From Carya illinoinensis (taxonomy: Eukaryota > Streptophyta > Magnoliopsida > Fagales > Juglandaceae), in assembly GCF_018687715.1 (NCBI RefSeq), contig NC_056765.1, positions 22,677,394 to 22,741,393 of the forward strand: a stretch of 64,000 nucleotides of DNA, read 5' to 3'. A model generated the notes under the pieces. The model did no database searches. It worked only from the letters and a program-made list of their open reading frames with translations, and was not told the origin of the DNA. The translations under genes were made by a program, and so were the position numbers. Positions 23,104 to 31,728 of this stretch are shown here, in pieces. The stretch's first letter is position 1. Every line of letters begins with the position of its first letter.

Positions 23104-23814
23104 TTACTCAAACAAGTATGGGTACTGCTCCCTCATGTCCGCTACTCGCTCCCAAGAGAAGTCTTGAGCTAACGGATCTCCCCATGCCACCTTAACCAAA
23201 GGTATCGTCTTGGACCTCAACTGTTGCTCCTTCCAATCTATGATCTACGACGAAACAACCTCATAAGTGAGATCTGGTTGCAACTGAATACCCTCTGGGT
23301 CGACGAAGCGTGGCTCTTGCTGTCCAAAGCTCTTCTTCAAGGACGATACGTGGAAGACATCATGAATATCCCCAAAATACTCTGGCAAAGCAACTCTATA
23401 GGCGACGGACCCTGCCTTCTCCAGAATCTGAAAAGGGCCGACATACCTCGGATCCAATTTCCTCTTCTTACCAAAACGCTTAACACCTCTCATGGGAGAG
23501 ACTTTGAGATAAACCCAATCACCAACTTCAAGAGACAACTCTCTCCTCCTGGTATCAGCGTAGCTTTTCTGGTGACTCTGAGCTGCCGCCATTTTATCTC
23601 TGATGATCCGGACTTGGCTTTGCATCTCTTGAATTATTTCGGGTCCAATAATCTTACTCTCCCCGACTTCGTCCCAACACAAGGGCGATCTACACTTCCT
23701 CCCGTAAAGAGCTTCATAGGGAGCCATCTGAATGGTCGCATGGAAGCTGTTATTATATGCAAACTCTATAAGCGGCAAATGGTTTTCCAACTCCCATGAA
23801 ATTCCATGACACAC
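23104..23814 (-). pseudogene. Integrase C-terminus and chromodomain-like tail
   Basis: This is the continuation of integrase after a 1-bp loss near 23788. It begins within the core with [17 protein letters not shown], then has YEALYGRKCRSPLCW, a GPF module (RYVGPFQILEKAG) and the DVFHVSSLKK motif. A TAG at 23245-23247 interrupts the frame. Beyond it, in the same frame, the residues KTIPLVKVAWGD and FSWERVADMREQYPYLF run to a TAA at 23104-23106; this is where chromoviruses carry a chromodomain that directs integration to heterochromatin. The chromodomain is short and its aromatic cage is not clearly recognisable, so it may be divergent. Confidence 0.82.
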
Positions 23815-25040
23815 ACTCGCAACATGTCTTCAAGGGTCTGAATGATGCGCCCCGATTGGCCGTCTGTCTGAGGGTGGTAAGCAGTACTGAACTTCAACTT
23901 AGTACCCAAAGCTGCCGGCAAACTTTTCCAGAACTTCGATGTGAACCTTGGGTCTCGATCCGACACTATACTCTTTGGTATGCCGTGCAGCCGCACTATT
24001 TCTTTCACGTACAAACGTGTCAACTTACCCAAGGAGTAAGTGTTATTAATAGGCAGGAAATGAGCACTCTTCGTTAACCGGTCAACAATCACCCAAACAG
24101 AATTTTTTCCACTAGGCGTTCTCGGCAAACCCACTACAAAGTCCATCGTGATATCATCCCATTTCCACTCAGGAATAGGGAGGAGTTGGAGCATACCAGC
24201 GGGTCTTTGATGCTCAGCCTTCACTTGACAGCATGTGTGACATTTCTCAACATATAAGGCAATATCCCTCTTAATTCCATCCCACCAATAATTTTTCTTC
24301 AAGTCCCGGTACATCTTGGTACTGCCTGGATGAACTGAATAAGGGGCCGCATGAGCTTCTGCCATGATCCGATCCTTGAATTCTGAATCTTTGGGGACCA
24401 CTCTGCGATCTCGAAACTGAAGTATCACATCTTTATCCATGCTATAATGCAACGGCCCTCGAGATTTTCTAACTCTTTTTCTGATATTCAGCAGCTTTGG
24501 ATCCTTCCTTTGAAGAGTCTTCAATTTTTCAAAATCAGTTACCCAAATATCAAGAACTGAAGATAAAATCTCTTCTTGCTGCGAACTCTCAATAAGGAGC
24601 CTTCTCATCCCAACAAGCAACAAATTCAATTCTGATGGCTCAGCTTCATCTTCCAAGTGCGATTTTCGGCTCAAAGCATAAGCAACTATATTAGCCTTCC
24701 CCAGATGGTATTTGATCTCACACTGGTAGTCACTGATTAGCTCTAGACATCGCCTCTGCCTCATGTTCAGATTTTTCTGGGAAAACAAATGCTTCAAGCT
24801 CTTGTGATCAGTGTATACCTCGCATGCTTCCCCATACAAAAAGTGCCGCCAGATCTTGAGTGCAAAAACAATCGCAGCCAATTCCAAATCGTGCTTCGGA
24901 TAATTCTTCTCATGGTCCTTTAACTGACGAGATGCATAGGCAACAACCCGTCCTTCCTGCATAAGGACACAACCCAAACCAAACTTAGACGCATCACTGA
25001 AGACTATGAATGGCTTATGCGGTTCTGGAAGCGCTAACAC
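23766..25040 (-). pseudogene. RNase H and integrase core of Tekay-like element
   Basis: A 424-codon open frame. RNase H shows [24 protein letters not shown] and [11 protein letters not shown], but the last acid motif reads VAYALSR with Tyr (codon 24678-24680) where Asp is usual. Integrase has the zinc motif ([12 protein letters not shown]) and the DDE core with Asp 300 (TMDFVVGLP) and Asp 361 (IVSDRDPRF). The third position, 35 residues later, is Gly (QTDGQSGR, codon 23850-23852) where Glu is expected. Both enzymes have therefore probably lost activity in this copy. The frame is separated from RT by a 2-bp insertion (extra CG near 25050) and from its own C-terminus by a 1-bp loss. Confidence 0.9.
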
Positions 25041-25414
25041 TGGTGCCGCGCCGTCAACCTATTCTTTAATTCTTGGAAGCTTCTCTCACACTTATCTGAC
25101 CAAACAAATTCTGTATTCTTCCGAGTCAGAGCTGTGAGAGGTCCGGATAGGCGAGCAAATCCCTCCACAAATCTTCGGTAATAACCAGCAAGCCCCAAGA
25201 AACTCCGGATCTCGCGCACTGTAGTCGGACGCGGCCATGACAAAATGGCTTCCACCTTACTAGGATCAACAGCCACTCCGTCTTGAGAAATCACATGCCC
25301 AAGAAATCTGACTTCCTCCAGCCAGAATTCACACTTGCTAAGCTTGGCATAAAGCTGGTGTTCTCTCAATTTCCCAAGTACCAGACGAAGATGATACACA
25401 TGTTCTTCAACATC
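25034..25414 (-). pseudogene. RT thumb/connection of Tekay-like element
   Basis: This is in the same frame as the upstream RT, after a TGA at 25415-25417. It has [19 protein letters not shown] and [19 protein letters not shown], the usual RT thumb and connection motifs. The stop follows FIDDILIYS, where related elements usually have Arg, so CGA to TGA is likely. The frame ends after the 2-bp insertion near 25050. Confidence 0.87.
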
Positions 25415-26487
25415 TCAGGAATAAATCAGAATATCATCAATAAACACTACCACAAAGGAATCCAGATAAGGTCGAAATACTCGATTCATCAAATCCATGA
25501 AAGCAGCAGGGGCATTAGCTAACCCAAATGGCATCACCTTAAATTCATAATGCCCATACCTCGACCTGAAAGCAGTTTTAGGCACATCCTTGTCTCTGAT
25601 CCTCAGCTGGTAGTATCCCGACCTCAAATCAATCTTCGAGAACACGGCTGCTTCTTGAAGCTGATCAAATAAATCATCTATCCGCGGGATAGGATATTTA
25701 TTTTTGATGGTCACCTTGTTTAATTCCCGATAATCTATGCACATACGGAGGGTCCCATCTTTCTTTTTAACGAACAACACTGGCGCACCCCACGGCGAAG
25801 TACTAGGCTGAATAAATCCCTTATCTACCAGCTCTTGCAACTGAGTCTTCAACTTTTTTAATTCAGCCGGTGCCATGCGATAAGGAGCTTTATGTACAGG
25901 AGCTGCTCCAGGTTCCAAGTCTATAACAAACTCCATTTCCCGAACAAGGGGTAGTCCGGGCAAGTCATCCACAAACACATCGGGAAATTCTTTCACAAAT
26001 GGAATGTCTACTAAAGACTTCTCCTCGGACGGCGTGGACACCATCTGAACTAAGAATTCATCCGCTCCCCATGCAATCTCTCTTCTTGCTTGAATTGCCG
26101 ATACAATTACCGGCTTTTCTTTTAACTTACTCCCTGCAAATTCCAGACAATCACCATCTGGAAGCTGAAAGGTAATTACCCGACTTCTGCAATTAATACT
26201 CGCAGAATATCGGTATAGCCAATCCATCCCGAGGATGATATCAAAACCGAACAGCTTAAACACAACCAAATCAGCATCCAAGAACCTTCCATCAAAATTT
26301 AACGGGCATCCCAACACAACCTTGGAGCACCATACCATTTCACCATCGGGTAAAGCCACCACCAATGACTTTGGCAAAGGTTCCGTGACCAAATTACACA
26401 TCCACGCAAACATGGAAGATACAAATGACTGTGAAGCACCAGAATCAAACAAAGTGCAAGCATAAAACTCATACAAACAGACTCTCC
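25415..26487 (-). pseudogene. pol: Protease and RT of Tekay-like element (pol exon)
   Basis: This begins just after the intron-like segment. The aspartic protease active site FDSGAS has its Asp at 26444-26446, followed by ILGMDWL. RT begins with [18 protein letters not shown] and [19 protein letters not shown], then [12 protein letters not shown], the [11 protein letters not shown] motif, [12 protein letters not shown], and the catalytic FIDD with its first Asp at 25436-25438. The open frame extends upstream to 26518 only because it reads through the end of the intron-like sequence; the residues before RVCLYE are not expected in the protein. It closes with a TGA at 25415-25417. Confidence 0.9.
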
Positions 26488-26587
26488 CTGAACCAAACAC
26501 ATAACCCATGAAATCCAAAATAACAAAGGAGAAACCAAATACACCAAAATTAAATCCAACATAAAATTAAATTAAATTAATCCATAC
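26488..26587 (-). other. 100-bp intron-like sequence between gag and pol
   Basis: On the minus strand it starts GTATGGATTAATTTAATTT and ends GTTTGGTTCAG. It is T-rich and AT-rich, flanked by ACAG before and GGAGAG after. Removal joins the gag frame to the protease frame in phase (100 = 3n+1, exactly the frame offset), giving VIT-G followed by RVCLYE about 15 residues before the protease DSGAS. If retained, the gag frame meets TAA four codons after the donor G. Splicing is inferred. Confidence 0.65.
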
Positions 26588-27803
26588 CTGTAATTACTCC
26601 AGCGTCATGGGTCGCTGGTGCCTCATCATCCACCTCTCCGGGTGTGACAGCATAAGCCCGGGCTTGCACTGCTTGCCTTGGATTCGTTCTTCCACCGTGT
26701 CTACCTCCATGGCTTCCTTGAACTCTGACGGGGCACTCCCGAGCAATATGTCCCTCTTGGCTGCACCAGTAACACTAGGGTCCACCACTCAGCCGACACT
26801 CGCCCTCATGAGCTCTATTACATGCTCCACAAATTGGCACCCGTCCTCCCATACGAACTCCTGAGGACGCTTGAGGTCGAGTTCCGGTCTGCTGAATAAA
26901 TTTCTGAGGTGAACCCGAGCCGCTTCCTTCACTAGAAAAACTCCGCCTCTTATGACCCGGAGGGGAGCCCATACTCAGATTATTCTCTCGCTCCACAAGG
27001 GTGGCCACATCCACTAATTCCTGAAAAGTGGATATCCGATGGCTGACCACCATACGACGTATATTAGGGCGTAGTCCCTCCTGAAAACGATCAGCTCGCA
27101 TCTCCTCTGTGGTGATAAGGTGGGGAGCAAATCACCCAAGTTCTATAAACCTTCGGGCGTACTGTTCCACTGTCATGCCTCCTTGGACCAAATTTGAGAA
27201 CTCTCTTGCCTTTTGCTTCCTTACCGATGCGGGAAAGAAGCGATCGTTAAATTCTTTCTTGAAGCGCTGCCAGGTTACAGCGGCGAATGATCCCAACTCT
27301 GCTTCTAACATCACCCTCTTGGTATCCCACCAATCAAAAGCAGTGCCTTGCAAGAGATAGCTGGCGTAGAGTACCTGTTGCTCCTCGGTGCAACCACACA
27401 CCTCAAAAGTTCTTTCCAGGTCTTTGATCCACTTTCCAGCTTGAAGCGGATCCTCTTCTCCAGTGAAGTGTGGGGTCCTATGCGCCAGAAAGTGCTCATA
27501 GGTGCATCCGGCTTGCACCATGCTGCTAGATCCTCCCGGGTAAAGCCAAGGCCCTCCCTGATATGGCCAAGGACCTCCTGGTTGCAGCCAAAGTCCTTCT
27601 TGTTGCGGACAAGGCCCTCCTTGCGGCGGCCAGGGACCCCCTTGTTGTGGCCAAGGTCCCCCTGGTTGTGGCCAAGGCCCTCTCTGCTGTGGCCTAAAAT
27701 TTTGCTGCATAAACTCCGTCATCTGCCGTATGGCTTCGGCTATGGAGTCATCTCTTGACGTATTGTCCCATGGCTCCTGAGTAGATTTCTTTGGCCTCCC
27801 CAT
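26588..27803 (-). pseudogene. gag: gag of Tekay-like element
   Basis: Start is placed at ATG 27801-27803 (MGRPKKSTQEP). An upstream in-frame ATG at 27953 adds a T-rich hydrophobic stretch that is probably untranslated leader. After a Gly/Pro/Gln repeat (PWPQPGG-type units, about 27570-27690) comes the retrotransposon gag domain with FTGEEDPLQAGKWIKDLE and FDWWDTK. A TGA at 27132-27134 (probably from CGA) and a TAG at 26775-26777 interrupt one continuous frame. Directly after the second stop is a CCHC knuckle CYWCSQEGHIAREC (26733-26774). The frame runs on to the inferred splice donor at 26587. Confidence 0.87.
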
Positions 27804-28071
27804 TTTCCTGCCACCACAACCTTTCCCCCTTTCAGAAAACAAAACAAATAAAACCAACAACAAACAAAAACAGAACCAAAGACCTACACCACATCCCACA
27901 AAACAGAAGAAACCAACTTGCAAAAACATAACTAAATAAATAAAAACAAACAAACAAGTTCAAACAAATAAAACAATTTAAATAACTTTACTTAACATAA
28001 ATTTTAAAACACAACTTTAAAAGCATTCTGGTACTGCCTAAGGGACATGTGGTTTTACCCAGAGCCAAACC
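27804..28071 (-). other. Leader between PBS and gag
   Basis: Non-coding; T-rich on the minus strand (runs of TTTTGTTTG), ending GGTGGCAG|GAAAATGG just before the gag ATG. The CAG could act as acceptor of a leader intron (see the findings). Confidence 0.5.
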
Positions 28072-28083
28072 GCTCTGATACCA
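28072..28083 (-). other. Primer-binding site, tRNA-iMet
   Basis: On the minus strand TGGTATCAGAGC, complementary to the 3' end of initiator methionine tRNA, two bases after the LTR. The same site is found at 46765-46776. Confidence 0.9.
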
Positions 28084-28085
28084 CC

Positions 28086-30128
28086 TGTGACGCCCCCAAA
28101 TCCCCATGCACGGACACGGAAAAATCGAGACGTCCGGATGATGACAACCCGGGTCACCACCCTAAGACGAGTACCAAGTGTGTGTAAGAGCAACAAATGT
28201 GCAAAAGGAAACGCAGCGGATAACGAAAGTCATATAACTAAGTACCAAAATTTTTCTTAATATAATACAAGCTGTTTAAAACATACATAAATAAAATATT
28301 ACATAACACAAAAATAGTTTTAAAAACAGCTACACAGCACAACTTCAACTCAAAACTCCGGCGGAGCCGCATCCTCGAGCTCAGCCTCCTCCTCCTCCTC
28401 GAACCCTGCACCAAAATCTACGGAACCAAAAAATGGCGCCGCAGATAACTAAAATCCAAACACCACCAGATAAATACATATAAAACTCGAACAATATGCA
28501 TGAAGTATGCCCAATGCACATGTCTCATAAACCACATCTCAAAACCCATAAAAACATATTTTTCCACACACGCCAAAAATCCCATTTGGCCTAAAAACAA
28601 ACCATTATCCAATTAATCCATATACACCATGACCTCCCCTAGGGGTCATCCGCACACCCTGGCTCCAGTGACACACCGCAGGTTACGACCACGCATGTGA
28701 CACCTAACGAGCGATGTCCAGTTCCGCACCCCGCGCGTTCGTAGCCAAGCATCCTCTAGCCCTCGCCAACGAAGGGCCACGAAGTCGGTGCGTAGAGCGA
28801 TACCCGGTTCCGCGCCTGGCGCGTTCGTAGCCAAGCATACCCTAGCCCCCACTCCCGTCATCGCCCAGCGACAACTCAGGGGACGTCACTCAGTTTATTC
28901 TGCTCCCGAGTGACTAGAGGAGTTCCACCGAGATAATACCCCATCCCGGCTTGGGGTCATGATACACACGCACCCGAAAATCCACTTACGCCAATAAAAC
29001 AGGCTTTTCTCAATTAAATAAAAATGCATGTGCATGCACCATGTAAATGCGATATCAATGCACAAAATAAACAACCATCCATAAATCAATAAAACAAGCA
29101 ACTCCGTCCTCCATCCATCTGACCCCCGAACTCCTCGGACTCAGTCCGGAATCAGCCAACCAACAGATAAATAATTATTGAATGAGCAAAATATATTTAA
29201 ATCTAAAAGTAGGGTTTGGAAAATACTTACAGCGCTATACGGTATTTTTAGAAAGCTTGCGGCGTTGCAAACGGCGGAGAAAAAGCAACGTAACAGTGAA
29301 AATTCACTGTGGCCGTGGGTTGTAAAATACCCACTTTTGAACGGGGACAAACCAAGGCTTGAGATTGATAGGGAATGGTTTAAGGATAATTATGAAGCTA
29401 GTGGAAGTGAAGTTTGGCCGTGGGTGGCGGCGAAAACGGTGGTTGATGGCCGGATTTCCCAAAATGGAAAGCTAGCTCGTGGGAGCTGTTCCGGTGGCTA
29501 TTAGAGGCCGGAAATGGGTGGGTTAGGACGGCAAGGAACCGGTGATGAAGTGGTGAAGAGGTGGTGGCCGGAGGTGGAGCGACGGCGGCCGATCGGGGCA
29601 AAAACCGTGGGGCTTCTTGGGCGTTTTCCGGCCAAACGGCTGGCCGAATGGGGCTGGGGTTCGGTGGGGTGGTGTGCCGGCAGGAGGGGGTTCGACCGGT
29701 GGGGGTGGTGTCGACCACGGTGGCCGGACGGCGGTGGGTCGGGGCTGAGCTACAGCCGGCGTGGGAGAGGAGAGAGAGAGAGAGGGTCGACGCACGGGAG
29801 AGAGAAAAGGAAGAAGAAAAAGAAAAGAAAGAAAAAAAAAAGAAAGAAAAAAGAAAAAGAAAGGAAAAAGAAAAGAGAAAAAGAGAAAAAGGAAAAAGGA
29901 AAAAAAAGAGATGTAGGAAGAAATGAGGTCCAATCCTCACTCCGGACAACAAAATAAATCCGCCGAGAACGAGATTAAAAACCGTAAAACAATTAAATAA
30001 ATGAAACACAACATCCAACAAATAAAAACCAAATTTAAAACGCAATAATTTAAAATAAATAAAGCAATATATTAATTAAATTAAAAACAACCCTTCAGTA
30101 AAAATACACGCAAAAGCGAGTCATCACA
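28086..30128 (-). repeat. 5' LTR of Tekay-like element
   Basis: Direct repeat of 20953-22984. In sense orientation it starts TGTGATGACTCGC and ends GGGCGTCACA, followed by two bases and the PBS. It contains the conserved core (29213-29352) and a 116-nt purine run (29796-29911). Confidence 0.92.
29213..29352 (-). promoter_or_regulatory. Conserved LTR core with 5' splice-site-like sequence
   Basis: A block of about 140 bp is nearly unchanged in all five LTRs of this family (also 22066-22205, 42408-42546, 47951-48089, 51873-52010), although the flanking LTR sequence differs widely. In sense orientation it has GGGTATTTTACA (weak TATA-like), a dyad CAGTGAA..TTCACTG, and GCGCT|GTAAGTATTTTCC, a near-ideal plant 5' splice site (GT at 29229-29230). 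Likely promoter, R region and leader donor. Confidence 0.5.
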
Positions 30129-30133
30129 AAAAG

Positions 30134-30276
30134 CATACATGAAAATCTCATGATTTAGAACTTAACACGCATGCATTACATTATACGTATATTGTAATTA
30201 ATAGGATGCTTAAAAGAGGCTACTAAGAAAGGCTTGTACATAATATATACATTTACTTTTTTCTTTAAAAGAACAT

Positions 30277-30333
<57 letters not shown>

Positions 30334-30483
30334 CTTTCATAGAGAGAATTTGGTGTAAGAAGCATGGTCATAGCTATTTACCTCTATGCTCCTTGATACT
30401 TCCAACTTCACAATAAGTCCTATTAATAAATAGAATAAGCGAATTAATTTTCATTCAATATTCCCTAGCCCTCCCTTTAAAAC
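30134..30483. other. Non-coding spacer with microsatellite
   Basis: Apart from the (AG)n run at 30281-30331 I see nothing. The last part (AAAAGGCCACCATACT at 30484-30499) is the left copy of the LINE target duplication. Confidence 0.6.
30281..30331 (+). repeat. (AG)n microsatellite
   Basis: Twenty-five uninterrupted AG units plus one A. Confidence 0.97.
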
Positions 30484-30499
30484 AAAAGGCCACCATACT

Positions 30500-31728
30500 T
30501 GGATCGTAATACATTCATAATCTCTTTTGAAACTCATGCAGATATGTACAGAATTCTTGATGGAAAGCCGTGGTCTTTTGATTCATCCTTGTTTGTATTG
30601 ATCCCATACGAAGGAAAATTATGCCTCAGGGACATGGTTTTCGACAAAGAAAGCTTTTGGTTACAAATTCATAATTTGCCTCTAGGATGCATGTCTATGG
30701 AATGGGGTAACCAGATCGGAAGTTCAGTGGGAAGGGTCCTGGAGGTTGATGTGGAAGCAGATGGCACCGGATGGGGAAGGTTTCTAAGGGTAAGAATAGA
30801 ACTAGCTTTGCTGAAGGCAATCCCGAGGGGTCGCTTTATCATGGTAGAACAAACCAAGCACTGGGTTTCGTTCCGGTATGAAAACCTTACCCGAATCTGT
30901 CTCAAATGTGGATGGATAGTCCATGGAGAGAAGGGTTGCCAGGCTAAGCAGGCAGACCAAACAGAGGAGGGAGGGTCGGAGGCTCAGTTTGGATCATGGC
31001 TAAGGGCAGAGAGCTTCTTAAAGCGCAATCTACTCACAAACCGTAATAACAAAGGAAGGAAGGTTAGTGGGCAGGCAGAGGTGGAGGGTGAAGGAGGAAA
31101 TGAGGAAGATGACCATCTAGCCAAAGACAGAAACATGCATTCTAGCTCAACCTTCTCCAACACACAGGCACCAGGGATGGTCGAGGCTAGAAGAAGAACA
31201 GTGGAAGAGGAGTTGGTACGACCCTCAGCAGTGTCAGAGGAAGGTATGGCTAACGGGATCGAGGGGCAACAACCCAGTATGGGTGACACAGTGTTAGCAG
31301 GACAGCTGAAGGACAGGAAAGCGCGGGAAGAAAAGTCTGCTGAAATACAGGTAATTAGGCCGGGCCTCTTTGTTGGGCCGGTAGGCAACCCAGACCCATC
31401 AGCCCCAAAGCCCAACATCCAGAGGTTTACTTCCTCAACGGCTAGTTCACTGGCCAACGAGATAGATAGAGTCGAGTGCACTGTACAGGAGACACAAAGC
31501 AAAAGAACGGATCGAAGATGGAAGAGGTTAGCAAGAAATGTGACGAAACAACCAGCTTCAACAATGGTTACCAGATCTCAAGGGGAAAAACGCACATCTA
31601 TGGTATGTACAGCAGACCATAACCCTCTGAAAAAACTTAAGACTTTGGCAGTTGATGGCATACTGGGAAAAGGAACTCTCTCGGAGGACACGGTGGAGGC
31701 TGCTAGACAGCCCCACCAGGGGTTATGA
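30500..31728 (+). pseudogene. LINE ORF1 (5'-truncated)
   Basis: This is an RNA-binding protein of plant L1 elements. The frame is open from the insertion junction with no ATG at its head; the first in-frame Met is MYRILDGKPWSFD. The N-terminal part (about residues 10-110) looks like the DUF4283 domain of plant ORF1 proteins. A CCHC knuckle CLKCGWIVHGEKGC follows (about 30900-30941). The remainder is hydrophilic and low-complexity. It ends with TGA at 31726-31728, overlapping the ATG of ORF2 in the sequence ATGA. Normal ORF1 would have an additional N-terminal stretch, lost here. Confidence 0.87.

Larger units (their letters stand above)
20953..30128 (-). mobile_element. Tekay-like chromovirus (Ty3/gypsy), complete but disabled
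   Basis: Read on the minus strand the LTRs start TGTGATGACCCGC and end GGGCGTCACA. Left and right LTRs are 2032 and 2043 bp. Flanking 5-mers are GAAAG (20948-20952) and AAAAG (30129-30133), one mismatch apart. Order on the minus strand: LTR, tRNA-iMet PBS, gag with CCHC, 100-bp intron-like gap, protease, RT, RNase H, integrase, chromodomain-like tail, PPT, LTR. This order and the motifs fit the Tekay (Del) clade. Coding is broken by stops at 27132, 26775, 25415 and 23245, a 2-bp insertion near 25050 and a 1-bp loss near 23788. I count seven substitutions in the first 300 aligned LTR bases. Confidence 0.92.
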
